From positions 1 to 64,000 of the forward strand of contig CACZCQ010000010.1 in NCBI GenBank assembly GCA_902779765.1: 64,000 nt of DNA, read 5' to 3'. The stretch's first letter is position 1. Every line of letters begins with the position of its first letter. Below the pieces are notes generated by a model, which saw only the letters and a list, made by a program, of their open reading frames with translations, ran no database searches and was not told the origin of the DNA. This document shows positions 26,740-36,423 of this stretch, in pieces. A program made the translations under genes and the position numbers. This stretch comes from an uncultured Bacteroidia bacterium (lineage in GTDB: Bacteria; Bacteroidota; Bacteroidia; Bacteroidales; UBA932).

Positions 26740-27768
26740 TTATTGGTTGGATATCTCGACCTTGCTGCCATCCTTGAGGCTGGAGCTGCCCTTGGCGGCA
26801 ACCACATCGCCCTCGGAGACACCTTCGAGGATCTCATACATTCCCTCGATGTGACGGCCGAGCTTAACGAGCGAACTTTCGACCGTATTGTCCGGCTGGA
26901 GGATGTATACGCACCTTTGTCCAGAGCCCTGCATCTTCACGACGGCCTCTTCGGGAACGACTACGCTGTTATTGATTCCGAATTCGACCTTGACCCTGGC
27001 GAACATGCCCGGGCGAAGGACCCGGTCCGCATTCTGGACGAGTATTTCCGTGATGAAGGTGTGGGTCATGGCATCCATCGTAGGATAGATCTTGTTGATC
27101 TTTCCGGTAAATGTCCTTCCCGGAATGGCATCGACCGTTATCTCGACCTGGTTGCCAAGCTTGACCTTGGTATAATCGCTCTCCGAAACGCCAACATGCA
27201 GCTTGACCGGAGTGATCTGCTGGACCACGAATATCGGCTGACCGTTGTACAGGTCGCCGCGGTCATAGTTCCTGGCAGTTACGACCCCGCTTATAGGGGA
27301 ACGCAGATATGTATTCTCGGCGAGGTTGTTGAACGACCTGCGGCTCACGTTGTAGGCCATTTCGACAGCATCGTAATCCGATTTCGAAACTCCTCCTTCC
27401 TCATAAAGGCTCTTCAGACGGCTCAGCTCTGTGGAATCGTTGATCAGCTTGAGCCTGGTCTGGTCCAGCTGCGCGGCATCCATGATGGCGAGGACCTGTC
27501 CCCTGCCCACAAAAGTGCCCACATCGGCGCGGATCGACTGGATCCGGCCCGGAGCCTGGGGAGCTATATTGTTGATGGCATTGGCCTCGACGGTCGAGGA
27601 ATATATCTCCGTCTGGGGTACCTCCCTCACCTCTGCTACGGCTGTGGAGACCAGGGTGGCCCTTTCTTCTTCAACGATAGCATTCTCATTGCCGGCTTTC
27701 TTGCCCCCGCAGGCGGCGAGCAGGAGTGCCGCAATAGCAAACGCGCAAGTCTTGATGATTCTGTTCAT
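26740..27768 (-). CDS. RND efflux periplasmic adaptor (membrane fusion protein)
   Basis: 342 residues. Lipoprotein signal ending LLLAACGG (Cys 20), so it is anchored to the inner membrane. Lipoyl-like half motifs (NNIAPQAPGRIQSIRADVGT and STYLRSPISG-type VTARNYDRGD), a short alpha-hairpin between them, a beta-barrel domain (VTPVKLHVGVSESDYTKVKL) and a membrane-proximal domain follow in the usual order. It bridges the RND permease and TolC. Confidence 0.94.
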   Translation of the reverse strand: MNRIIKTCAFAIAALLLAACGGKKAGNENAIVEEERATLVSTAVAEVREVPQTEIYSSTVEANAINNIAPQAPGRIQSIRADVGTFVGRGQVLAIMDAAQLDQTRLKLINDSTELSRLKSLYEEGGVSKSDYDAVEMAYNVSRRSFNNLAENTYLRSPISGVVTARNYDRGDLYNGQPIFVVQQITPVKLHVGVSESDYTKVKLGNQVEITVDAIPGRTFTGKINKIYPTMDAMTHTFITEILVQNADRVLRPGMFARVKVEFGINNSVVVPEEAVVKMQGSGQRCVYILQPDNTVESSLVKLGRHIEGMYEILEGVSEGDVVAAKGSSSLKDGSKVEISNQ

Positions 27769-27795
27769 ATCTGTTTTTCTGTTTTATCCGTTTTA

Positions 27796-29295
27796 CTACA
27801 TGTTCTCAAGGTCCGTCTCTCCCTTGTCATCGATGAAATCGTATCCCAGGACCTTTTCCAGGTTGGACTTCGCAACGACGAAATTGTAGATGGCCTGGCT
27901 CTGCTGCAGGCTTGCCTGGGTAAGGGTCAGCTGGGCGTCGTTCATGTCGGTGATCGTGCTCTTTCCGACCTTGTATGACTTCGCTGCGATATCGTAAGCC
28001 TTCTGTGCAAGACCTACTGCCTCGACCGCGGAGTTATAGCTGTTCATGCTGGTCTCCATGGTGTTCAGGTACTGGCGGATGGCTATCCTGAGCTGCCTTT
28101 CGGTCTCTATCCTCTGGAGATCCAGCTCTGCAGCCTGGATCTTGGCCTGCTGGACGTCGTAATGACGCTTGCCTCCGGTGAATATGGGGATGTTGAGACT
28201 GAGTCCGACATAGGAATACGGGGACCATTTATACTCGCTGAACTTGAAATCGTTCGTCATCGCGATCATGTTGTACGCAAAGGCTGCGGAAAGGGTCGGC
28301 AGGTAAGCCGCCTTGTACATCCTGACGCTCGAGGCAAGCTGGTCTGCCTGGATCTCGAGCTGGCGCAGTGTCGTGTTGTAGTCGAGGGAAGGATCGTCAT
28401 TCTCATGGATATCCCTGAACATCTGGGTTGAATAGTCGCCCAAAGATCCGGAAACGTCGATATTCCGGTCCAAGTCGATTCCCATGACGGCCTTGAGCTG
28501 CCAGAGGGCAAGTATGACCGAACTCTCGGCGTTGTAGACATTCGGTATTGCGTTGGCCACTACCGACTTGGCCCTTGTATATTCAAGTTCGGAAGCTTTC
28601 TCGGCATTGAACCTTTTCTCCGTCTGGACGAAATTCTCCACTGCGTTCTCATATACGTCCTTGTATACGTTGAATGCCTCCTTGGCCAGCAGGACCGCAA
28701 AGAAAGCCTGCTTGACCTGGGTGACCATGTCCAGCCTTGAGGACCTTGCCTTTTCAACGGCGAGATCTACGACCTGGCCTGAAATCTTAAGGCTTTCCCA
28801 AAGCTGTGCGTTGACCAGTGGCATCTGGGCGGACACACCGTAATTGTATGTGTTCCAACGTCCGACTGCAAAACCGCTGTTGGAGCTGCTGGTTTCACTT
28901 TCTCCGGGAATGATGGGCGGCATGCCCTGCAGGACGGAAAGCTCGTTGATCCTCATGAAATAGGGAGCGAGTGAACTGAGCATTCCGAATCCGCCTCCTT
29001 CCTCATCGTCTCCGCTGTCGGAATCCATGTACATTATCTGCTTCTTGATCGTCCTTTGATAGGACCCGGAACCGCTAACCTGTGGGAACAGTGACGAATA
29101 AGTCCCCTTTTTCGCATACTCACTCCTCTCGATCTCCTTGTCTGCCACTTTGACAGCCACGTTCTCGCTCAGGGCTATCTTCAGGGCTTCGTCAAGGGAT
29201 ATCACCAAAGCACTGTCCTTGTTCTGTCCGGTCGTGGGAAACGCGACCACGGACAATACTGCCAACAGGACAAGCCTTCTCATTGTCTTTATCAT
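27796..29295 (-). CDS. TolC family outer-membrane efflux protein
   Basis: 499 residues (or 495 from a second ATG at 29283). Signal peptide about residues 1-23 (LVLLAVLSVVAFPTTG). Two repeats of long helices with TolC/OEP character (LDEALKIALSENVAVKVADK; RQLRIAIRQYLNTMETSMN; VGLAQKAYDIAAKSYKVGK). A Gly/Asp/Glu insert (SDSGDDEEGGGFG) sits after the first strand region. Forms the exit duct of the RND pump encoded next to it. Confidence 0.93.
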   Translation of the reverse strand: MIKTMRRLVLLAVLSVVAFPTTGQNKDSALVISLDEALKIALSENVAVKVADKEIERSEYAKKGTYSSLFPQVSGSGSYQRTIKKQIMYMDSDSGDDEEGGGFGMLSSLAPYFMRINELSVLQGMPPIIPGESETSSSNSGFAVGRWNTYNYGVSAQMPLVNAQLWESLKISGQVVDLAVEKARSSRLDMVTQVKQAFFAVLLAKEAFNVYKDVYENAVENFVQTEKRFNAEKASELEYTRAKSVVANAIPNVYNAESSVILALWQLKAVMGIDLDRNIDVSGSLGDYSTQMFRDIHENDDPSLDYNTTLRQLEIQADQLASSVRMYKAAYLPTLSAAFAYNMIAMTNDFKFSEYKWSPYSYVGLSLNIPIFTGGKRHYDVQQAKIQAAELDLQRIETERQLRIAIRQYLNTMETSMNSYNSAVEAVGLAQKAYDIAAKSYKVGKSTITDMNDAQLTLTQASLQQSQAIYNFVVAKSNLEKVLGYDFIDDKGETDLENM

Positions 29296-29380
29296 TTCCT
29301 AAAGTTAATATTACATATTAAAGCCGGAAAAACGCCACAAATATGGTGCTAAACTGACTGGCCGGAAGAGGTTAAATCCT

Positions 29381-30157
29381 TTAAATGACACCGAAATGCC
29401 GTAATGCTGCCAGCACCCCGTCATTTTCAACGGAATCAGTGACGAAATCTGCCGCAGACTTGACATCTTCCGGGGCATTCCCCATGGCAACACCAACCCC
29501 TGCATACTGAAGAAGCGGGACATCATTGCCACCGTCTCCGAAGGCCATGCATTCCTCCGGCCTGACCCCTATCCGTTCCAGGATTTTCGATGCCCCATAC
29601 GACTTCGAGAGGCCTCCGGGAACGATGTCTGCGAAATACGGATGCCATCGTGGATACTCCACCCCTTCCAGTACCGGCCGGAGATACTTTTTCTCCTCCT
29701 CGATATCCATATAAATGGTATACTGGTAAACCCGGTGCTCGCTGGCAACCTTCTCCAGGTCGAGGTATTTCTCGGGAAAGAAATGAAGCTTCTCAGAGAC
29801 CTCCCTGGACTTCCCGTTCTCGAAATTGATCCCGCAGATATTGTCGGCGAAGGACCAGCAGGGAACCTCCAACTCCCCGGCAATCCTTGCGATCTTCATG
29901 GCAAGCTCCCTGGAAAGCGGATGGTGGTCTATGACTTCGCCGTCAAGGATGCACAAAGCTCCGTTCATGGCGATATAACCGTCGAAAGGGAAATCATCCA
30001 GGTTGTTCATGACAAGGACGTGCCGTCCACTGGAAATGAAGAGCTTCACGCCCCTGGCGCGAAGCTCGTATAAAGTATTCCTCAGCGGTTCGGACATCCC
30101 GCGGGCCCCGAAGGCGACCAGCGTTCCGTCTATGTCGAAGAAAAGAGCCTTGACCAT
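29381..30157 (-). CDS. HAD superfamily phosphatase, Cof type
   Basis: 258 residues. Motif I FFDIDGTLVAF, motif II FISSGRH, a C2-type cap, and motif IV AFGDGGNDVPLLQYAG, with YFADIVPGGLSKSYG carrying the Lys of motif III. Cof-type HADs act on sugar phosphates, FMN or PLP; the substrate is not evident. Its ATG overlaps the lgt stop by one base, so it is probably co-translated with lgt. Confidence 0.9.
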   Translation of the reverse strand: MVKALFFDIDGTLVAFGARGMSEPLRNTLYELRARGVKLFISSGRHVLVMNNLDDFPFDGYIAMNGALCILDGEVIDHHPLSRELAMKIARIAGELEVPCWSFADNICGINFENGKSREVSEKLHFFPEKYLDLEKVASEHRVYQYTIYMDIEEEKKYLRPVLEGVEYPRWHPYFADIVPGGLSKSYGASKILERIGVRPEECMAFGDGGNDVPLLQYAGVGVAMGNAPEDVKSAADFVTDSVENDGVLAALRHFGVI

Positions 30158-31041
30158 CAGCCGTTCAAGCTTTTGGCAAAGTGTGTGGGCTCAGACTTCC
30201 TGGGACGGTTGTCCGGGACTATAGCCCTGGCAGGCATTTTCTTCTTGTACGCATATACCAGCATGCCGATGCCCAGAAGCACGAGCGGAATGCTGAGCGT
30301 CTGGCCCATGTTTATGACCATGTCGTTCTCGAAAGCTTCCTGCGGCTCCTTGATGAATTCGATGATGAAACGCATCCCGAAGCACACGATGAAGAATATC
30401 CCGATGAATGAACCTCTGTACATCCTGTCCAGTTTCTTGACATACAGCCAGACAAGTCCCAGACCGAGGATGAAATAGGTCAGCGCCTCATAAATCTGCG
30501 TAGGATGCTTGGGCTCCGTCTCTCCCCTGCGCTCGAATATGAAACCCCAGGGAAGGCTGGTAACATTGCCATAAATCTCTGAATTACAAAGATTTCCAAG
30601 CCTGATAAAGGTGGCTGCGAAACAGACTGCAATGGCCAGATGGTCCATTATCCAGAGGAAGTCGATGTGATTCTTCTTCCCGTATTTGGATGCGAACCAC
30701 CACATGCACAGTATGAGCATGAACGTTCCGCCATGGCTGGCGAGTCCCCCTTCCCAGACCTTGAATATTTCCAGGAAGCCTTTCCATGATCCGAAATAGT
30801 AGTTGAATCCGTAGAACAGGCAGTGACCCAGCCTTGCGCCGACCAATGTTCCTATCAGCAAGGTGTAGAGCAGCGGATCAAGGATATCCTTGTTCAGCTT
30901 CTCACGCTCGAAGAACTTGGAGAATATCCAGTAACCCAGTATGAACCCCGAAACGAAAAGGAGTCCATACCATCTGACTGCGAATCCGCCGATCCGGAAG
31001 ATCTCGGGATTCATGTTCCAATGTACGACGAGCGGAATCAT
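30157..31041 (-). CDS. lgt: Prolipoprotein diacylglyceryl transferase
   Basis: 294 residues, about seven membrane segments. Moves diacylglycerol from phosphatidylglycerol to the lipobox Cys of prolipoproteins at the inner membrane. The Lgt signature appears as FIRLGNLCNSEIYGNV (canonical GRxGNFxNxExxG), with HPTQIYEAL near the C-terminal half. Also seen: FAVRWYGLLFVSGF at the first segments. It lies 9 bases after pgk. The window encodes many lipoproteins that would need this enzyme. Confidence 0.95.
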   Translation of the reverse strand: MIPLVVHWNMNPEIFRIGGFAVRWYGLLFVSGFILGYWIFSKFFEREKLNKDILDPLLYTLLIGTLVGARLGHCLFYGFNYYFGSWKGFLEIFKVWEGGLASHGGTFMLILCMWWFASKYGKKNHIDFLWIMDHLAIAVCFAATFIRLGNLCNSEIYGNVTSLPWGFIFERRGETEPKHPTQIYEALTYFILGLGLVWLYVKKLDRMYRGSFIGIFFIVCFGMRFIIEFIKEPQEAFENDMVINMGQTLSIPLVLLGIGMLVYAYKKKMPARAIVPDNRPRKSEPTHFAKSLNG

Positions 31042-31050
31042 GACCGACTT

Positions 31051-32304
31051 TTATTCCTGAATAGCCGCGATGCCGGGAAGGACCTTGCCCTCGATAGCCT
31101 CGAGCATTGCACCGCCGCCGGTACTTACATAACTGACCTTGTCCGCGAATCCCATCTTGGTCACGGCTGCCACGGAGTCACCTCCACCGACGAGGGTGTA
31201 GGCTCCATGCTCGGTAGCCTTGGCTACGAGCTCGGCGATCTTCTCTGTGCCGGTAGCAAAGTTCGGGAACTCGAATACACCGGCGGGGCCGTTCCAGAGG
31301 ATGGTCTTGGAAGCGAGGATTATCCTTGCCCAGTTCTCGATGGAGGCGGGGCCGCAGTCAAGACCTTCCCAACCGTCGGGAATCTTGTGAGAAGGAACCA
31401 CCATCTCGGGAGTGTCATTGGCGAACTCCTGGGTCACGCGGGTCTGGACAGACAGGGATACGTTGACACCGAGTTCCTGCGCTTTCTCCATAATCTCCTT
31501 TGCCTGAGGGATAAGCTCGTCCTCGTGGAGGGAATTGCCGATATTGCCACCCTCGGCCTTGATGAACGTGTAACCCATACCACCGCATATGATGAGGTTG
31601 TCGACCTTCCCGAGAAGATTCTCGAGGACTGCGAGCTTGGAAGACACCTTGGAACCACCGATGATTGCGGTAAAGGGACGGCGGGCGTTCTTGAGCACGT
31701 TGTCGATAGCCTTGATCTCTTTCTCCATCAGATAACCGAACATCTTGTCCTCAGGGAAATAAGCGGCTATGAGAGCGGTCGAGGCATGGGCCCTGTGGGC
31801 GGTACCGAATGCGTCGTTGATGTAGCAGTCGGCATAGGATGCGAGTTTCTTGACGAACTCCTTCTGGCTTTCCTTGACAGCCTTCTTGGCAGCAGCCTTC
31901 TCTTCGTCAGTGGCGTCCTCGGCGAGTCCCCTGGGCTTGCCTTCCTCCTCTGCGTAGAAACGGAGGTTCTCAAGCATCAGGACCTCTCCGGGCTTGAGTG
32001 CCGCAGCCTGTGCATCGGCCTTCTGGCAGTCGTCCGCAAACTGTACCGGAACTCCGAGGCACTCCGAGACATGGGCGACGATGTGCTTAAGGGAGAACTT
32101 TTCGGTAACACCCTTCGGGCGGCCGAGATGTGACATGAGTATGAGTGAGCCACCTTCGGCCAGTACCTTCTTCAGAGTCGGAAGGGCTGCGCGGATGCGG
32201 GTGTCGTCTGTAATGTTGAAGTTCTCGTCGAGCGGGACGTTGAAATCAACCCTGACAATGGCTTTCTTGCCTTTGAAATCGTAACTGTCAATGTGCTGTT
32301 GCAT
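31051..32304 (-). CDS. pgk: Phosphoglycerate kinase
   Basis: 417 residues, the normal length. Converts 1,3-bisphosphoglycerate and ADP to 3-phosphoglycerate and ATP in glycolysis. Visible: [20 protein letters not shown] (signature), [32 protein letters not shown], and the nucleotide site [15 protein letters not shown] and [12 protein letters not shown]. It heads the long minus-strand gene run and has a -7 box that faces that of the methyltransferase gene. Confidence 0.97.
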   Translation of the reverse strand: MQQHIDSYDFKGKKAIVRVDFNVPLDENFNITDDTRIRAALPTLKKVLAEGGSLILMSHLGRPKGVTEKFSLKHIVAHVSECLGVPVQFADDCQKADAQAAALKPGEVLMLENLRFYAEEEGKPRGLAEDATDEEKAAAKKAVKESQKEFVKKLASYADCYINDAFGTAHRAHASTALIAAYFPEDKMFGYLMEKEIKAIDNVLKNARRPFTAIIGGSKVSSKLAVLENLLGKVDNLIICGGMGYTFIKAEGGNIGNSLHEDELIPQAKEIMEKAQELGVNVSLSVQTRVTQEFANDTPEMVVPSHKIPDGWEGLDCGPASIENWARIILASKTILWNGPAGVFEFPNFATGTEKIAELVAKATEHGAYTLVGGGDSVAAVTKMGFADKVSYVSTGGGAMLEAIEGKVLPGIAAIQE

Positions 32305-32337
32305 GGAGATGTATTTTTATTGTCTGTTTTTTCCGGA

Positions 32338-32364
32338 GCAAAGATACTATTTTTTTATCTTTGC
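32338..32364. promoter_or_regulatory. Face-to-face -7 boxes of a divergent promoter pair
   Basis: GCAAAGATA (32338-32346) and TATCTTTGC (32356-32364) form a perfect 9-base inverted repeat. Read outward each contains TATCTTTG: minus strand toward pgk, plus strand toward the methyltransferase gene, whose ATG is only 7 bases beyond. No clean TTG lies at the consensus distance on either strand. Confidence 0.5.
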
Positions 32365-32370
32365 AACATC

Positions 32371-33276
32371 ATGGTAATAGAGTTTCCCTCAGAACAATGG
32401 AAAGACTATGAGCTTCTGGACTCAGGAGAAGGAATGAAGCTCGAAAGATTCGGCAGTTTCATCCTGTCACGCCCCGAGCCCAAGGCTCTCTGGGACAAAG
32501 GCCTCAGTGAAGGTGAATGGAAGTCGCTCCCTCACACGAGGTTCACCCCGGGAGCAGGATTCGGGAAGGCTGGAAAGGAAGACAGCGGGACCTGGGAAAG
32601 GCTCCGCAAGATGCCTGACCAATGGTGGATACGCTACCGGGATATGTTCTCCCTGCGCCTGGGACTCACCTCATTCAAGCACGTGGGAGTATTCCCGGAA
32701 CAGGCCTCCAACTGGGAATATATCTTCAGGGAAACAAAAGGGATAGCCGATAAGACCGGAACCCGTCCGAAAGTGCTCAACCTGTTCGCCTACACTGGAG
32801 CCGCCTCTCTGGCCGCAAGGTGCGCCGGAGCCGACGTGACCCACCTTGATTCAGTCAGGCAGGTGGTCACCTGGGCGCATGAGAATCAGGACCGCAGCGG
32901 TCTGGACGGCATACGGTGGGTCGTGGAAGATGCCATGAAATTCGCCCGCAGGGAAGCCCGCAGGGGCAATACATACCAAGGAATCATCCTGGATCCTCCG
33001 GCTTACGGACATGGCCCTGACGGAGAGAAATGGAAACTCGACGAGTGCCTCTTCGACATGATGAAGAACATCGGACAGATCCTGGCTCCGGAAAACAGCT
33101 TCGTGGTGCTCAACCTCTATTCCAACGGTTTTTCTTCCGTGCTGGGAGAAACGGTTGTCAGGCAAGCTCTCAACCTTGCAGAAGACATCCCGCTCGAGAC
33201 CGGTGAACTTGTATTAAGGGACAGCCTCGGTAAGAAACTGCCCCTGTCGATTTTCGTCCGTCTGAGAAGATCCTAG
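32371..33276 (+). CDS. Class I SAM-dependent methyltransferase, RlmI/RsmC-like
   Basis: 301 residues from ATG 32371 (MVIEFPSEQWKDYELL); a longer frame starts upstream of the promoter. SAM-binding motif VLNLFAYTGAASLAA and the target-binding motif ILDPPAYGHGP are typical of the rRNA cytosine-C5 / RlmI-like family. An N-terminal PUA domain as in RlmI is not evident. rRNA is the likely substrate, but this is not proven. Very short leader: the ATG is 7 bases after the -7 box. The end overlaps the convergent DUF2723 gene by 4 bases. Confidence 0.85.
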   Translation: MVIEFPSEQWKDYELLDSGEGMKLERFGSFILSRPEPKALWDKGLSEGEWKSLPHTRFTPGAGFGKAGKEDSGTWERLRKMPDQWWIRYRDMFSLRLGLTSFKHVGVFPEQASNWEYIFRETKGIADKTGTRPKVLNLFAYTGAASLAARCAGADVTHLDSVRQVVTWAHENQDRSGLDGIRWVVEDAMKFARREARRGNTYQGIILDPPAYGHGPDGEKWKLDECLFDMMKNIGQILAPENSFVVLNLYSNGFSSVLGETVVRQALNLAEDIPLETGELVLRDSLGKKLPLSIFVRLRRS

Positions 33277-36200
33277 GCGTTCTCGTTCAGGAAGGCTGCG
33301 AGATCGGCCTCAATGCTGTCCGCGAATTCCTTGTCGCCGCACTTCGTGACCTCGTTGGACATGTAATAGATCAACTGGCAGCAGTATTCGAACTCATCCT
33401 TGTAGTCAGGATAGAAATCCAGATACAGTTTGATGGATTCCTTGACGGCGTCCTGGACCTGCAGTGCAAGTGCCCTGGCTTTCTCCGAATCCCCGATTTT
33501 GTAGTAGTCCTTGACCATCTCTATGGGATAGAGGGCGTTGGCACCCCATCCGAGGATGGAATTGTCCAGAGGGAACCTGTCGGGCTTCATGACCTCCTGG
33601 CATTTGTCAAGCATTTCCCCTGCCCTTCCGGGTTCTCCCGCCTTGAGGAAAGCATGGGCGCAGGAAACGAACAGGCTGCGGATCGACATGACTCCCAGGA
33701 AAGTGTACATGTTCTGGTAGTCAACGAAATAGTCATCCCTCGAAAGGGCGTCGAACGAGAACACGTCCGTCATCTTGTGATAGAGTTCGTCGGTGTCCAC
33801 AAGACCTATGTCAAGGTTGGTTATCCTGTTCTTGAACGGGACAAGCCTGTAAGAGAATCCGTCAAACATCAGATAGTCCTTCAGGCCTATGTTCAGGTCA
33901 CCGCCCTGGTTCAACAGGTTGATCGGACGGTCCCACTTGTAGTCAGAGAGCAGGTCGAGCATGAAGAGCTCGGGCTTGGTGAGCGCGCTCTTCCCCTTTG
34001 GCATCTCGAGCACGATCGAATCCGGAATAGCCTGCGCGAACTTCTCGCTGACGATACCGGCTTTCAGGCAGTTTTCCTTGTTGACCGGGACTATCATCTT
34101 CCTGGATACCCAGTAATCGAGTTTGCGTCCGTCGGATGTAACGACCTTGGCATCGGGATGCTTGAACACCTTGATGCAGTCCGAGAGCAGCACGGCCTGT
34201 TCCCTGGAATCCTGGATCGGCACCCAGTCATTGGTCCCGTAAAGGTACTGGGCCTGCCCGATCGAGAGGTCGAGGGGGGCTGAATTGTTGATCGCATACT
34301 TCATCTGGTCGATATACCAGTCGGTACCGAGCAAGGATGTGTTGCATATCCTCACATCAGTCCTGATACCCTCTACCTCCTGCGCATACCACAGGGGGAA
34401 GGTATCATTGTCTCCGTGGGTGACGAGCAGACCGTTGGGGCCGACAGAATTCAGATAGTTCTTTGCTATCTCGACCGCAGTCGCACGGTTGCTCCTGTCA
34501 TGGTCATCCCATTCCTCGGCACACATGATGGCAGGGACGCAGAGACAGGCCACTGTCGATACTATGGCGACTGCAGTGGAGCGGCGCCCCTTGAAGGCGG
34601 AATCAATCCACTTGTACAGGGCTGCCACCGCAAAACCTATCCATATCGTGAACGCGTAGAATGAACCGGCATACGCATAATCCCTCTCGCGTACCTGGTA
34701 AGGAGGCTGGTTCAGATAAACCACGACGGCGATTCCCGTCATGAAGAATAGCAGGAAAGTGAGCCAGCAGCCTCTCTTATCCTTGTCGAACTGGAAGAAC
34801 AGTCCGATGAGACCGAGCAGCAGGGGGAGGAAATACAGATGGTTCTTGCCCTCGTTTTCCTTCAGCCATCGTGGAGCATTGTCCTGGTTGCCCAGCCGGA
34901 TTTCATCTATCGGCTTTATGCCACTCTCCCAGTTGCCGGTAAAGTAATCCGCAGCAGGTGTATGGATCTCGTTCTGGCGGCCGACGAAATTCCACATGAA
35001 GTACCTCCAGTACATCCAGCCCAACTGGAAATCGAAGAAGAACTTCAGATTCGCTCCGAAGGTAGGCTTCTTGTAATCAGCCCCGGGAACAGTGGTTCCC
35101 TTGCCTTCAGTGTAGGTCTGATAGAATTTGATCGCCTTGTCATCACTGCTGTACATCCTCGGGAACAGCATTTTCCCGGATGACTTGTAAACCGGCTCGA
35201 TCGGACTTGCAGCCTTCTTGTACTTGCCGTCCAGAGGAGTCCAGAAGGTTCCCTGCTTCAGATCATATGGAGAGTCGAAATACTGGCCGTACAGAAGAGG
35301 CACCGAACCGTACTGCTCCCTGGAGAGGTAACGTACAAGTGTGAAGGCGTTGTCAGGCTGATACTCATTCGTCGGTGTCTTAGCGCTCGAACGGATGATA
35401 ACCACGCTGAATATCGAGAACCCGATCACGATGGTGGTGAAGCACAGCAGAGCCGTATTCCAGAACACCTTCCCCTTTTGGAGGGTCTTGAACAGTCCCC
35501 AGAAACAGAGTCCGAGCAAGGCAGCCATGAAGAATGCGGCTCCGGTGTTGTAAGGTAGGCCTAGAACATTCACGAAGAAAAGGTCGACATATGCCGCGAA
35601 TTTCGGAATCAGAGGGACCATCAAGAACAGTATGAATGCCAGGATGGCCACTGAGACCAACAGGATCTTTATTATTTCCTTGAAAGAATACGGCTTGTCC
35701 TCACGCATCTTGTAATAATACATGAAGACCAGCATGGGGATGGCAAGGAGGTTCAGAAGATGGATTCCGATCGAAAGGCCCATGAGGAAGGAGATCAGCA
35801 CTATCCAGCGGTTGGCATACCTCCTGTCTTCCGCCTCGTACCACTTGGTCATCGCCCATACGACCATTGCCGTGAACAGGGATGACATGGCATAGACCTC
35901 GCCCTCGACGGCGGAGAACCAGAACGTGTCGGAAAAGCAATATGCCAGGGCACCGACCGCACCGCTCCCGAAGATCGCAATCGCCTGGCCGGTGGAATAA
36001 CCTCCTGCCTCACCTTTTTCGTCCTTCCCGGGAATAATCACCCGTTTGACAAGGAAGACGATAGTCAGGTAAAGGAAGAAGATCGTCAGCGCAGAGCACA
36101 GGGCACTCATGGCATTCACCATAACGGCAGCCTTAGAAGGGCCGGTGAACATAGTGAAGAACCTGGCTATGAGCTGGAACACCGGGTTTCCCGGAGGGTG

Positions 36201-36353
36201 TCCGACTTCCAGTTTGTACGATGATGCTATGAACTCGCCGCAATCCCAGAAGGAAGCGGTTGGTTCTATCGTGGAAAGATACGTGAACGCCGAGATAAGG
36301 AAAACCACCGCGGCGGTCAGGAGATTCCAACGCCTGAATTTCTTGCCGTCCAT
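33273..36353 (-). CDS. DUF2723 family membrane protein, TMEM260-like (GT117) glycosyltransferase candidate
   Basis: 1,026 residues from ATG 36353 (MDGKKFRRWNLLTAA). The N-terminal half has about ten membrane segments; the first outer loop carries SFWDCGEFIASSYKLEVGHP followed by PG, the acidic and GHPPG motif that marks the family. The C-terminal ~400 residues are soluble, probably periplasmic, with helix-rich repeats. The human relative TMEM260 is a protein O-mannosyltransferase, and CAZy lists the family as GT117; a protein glycosylation role in Bacteroidota is inferred. It is divergent from the SUI1-factor gene. Confidence 0.85.
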   Translation of the reverse strand: MDGKKFRRWNLLTAAVVFLISAFTYLSTIEPTASFWDCGEFIASSYKLEVGHPPGNPVFQLIARFFTMFTGPSKAAVMVNAMSALCSALTIFFLYLTIVFLVKRVIIPGKDEKGEAGGYSTGQAIAIFGSGAVGALAYCFSDTFWFSAVEGEVYAMSSLFTAMVVWAMTKWYEAEDRRYANRWIVLISFLMGLSIGIHLLNLLAIPMLVFMYYYKMREDKPYSFKEIIKILLVSVAILAFILFLMVPLIPKFAAYVDLFFVNVLGLPYNTGAAFFMAALLGLCFWGLFKTLQKGKVFWNTALLCFTTIVIGFSIFSVVIIRSSAKTPTNEYQPDNAFTLVRYLSREQYGSVPLLYGQYFDSPYDLKQGTFWTPLDGKYKKAASPIEPVYKSSGKMLFPRMYSSDDKAIKFYQTYTEGKGTTVPGADYKKPTFGANLKFFFDFQLGWMYWRYFMWNFVGRQNEIHTPAADYFTGNWESGIKPIDEIRLGNQDNAPRWLKENEGKNHLYFLPLLLGLIGLFFQFDKDKRGCWLTFLLFFMTGIAVVVYLNQPPYQVRERDYAYAGSFYAFTIWIGFAVAALYKWIDSAFKGRRSTAVAIVSTVACLCVPAIMCAEEWDDHDRSNRATAVEIAKNYLNSVGPNGLLVTHGDNDTFPLWYAQEVEGIRTDVRICNTSLLGTDWYIDQMKYAINNSAPLDLSIGQAQYLYGTNDWVPIQDSREQAVLLSDCIKVFKHPDAKVVTSDGRKLDYWVSRKMIVPVNKENCLKAGIVSEKFAQAIPDSIVLEMPKGKSALTKPELFMLDLLSDYKWDRPINLLNQGGDLNIGLKDYLMFDGFSYRLVPFKNRITNLDIGLVDTDELYHKMTDVFSFDALSRDDYFVDYQNMYTFLGVMSIRSLFVSCAHAFLKAGEPGRAGEMLDKCQEVMKPDRFPLDNSILGWGANALYPIEMVKDYYKIGDSEKARALALQVQDAVKESIKLYLDFYPDYKDEFEYCCQLIYYMSNEVTKCGDKEFADSIEADLAAFLNENA

Positions 36354-36375
36354 AATTAATAAGCCAATAATCAGA

Positions 36376-36404
36376 CAAAGATACAAAAGGAATAGCTATC
36401 TTTG
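36376..36404. promoter_or_regulatory. Divergent -7 boxes between the DUF2723 and SUI1 genes
   Basis: CAAAGATA (36376-36383, reads TATCTTTG toward DUF2723) and TATCTTTG (36397-36404, toward the SUI1 gene). The two genes start 23 and 20 bases away. Same face-to-face layout as at 32338-32364. Confidence 0.5.
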
Positions 36405-36423
36405 CAAAAATCGACCCAAGAAA

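Noticed and set aside
26743..27978. 411-codon open frame opposite the adaptor gene
   Set aside because: Antisense to the adaptor and part of the TolC gene; no recognisable domain.
30823..32133. 436-codon open frame opposite pgk
   Set aside because: Antisense to a well-conserved pgk gene; no recognisable domain.
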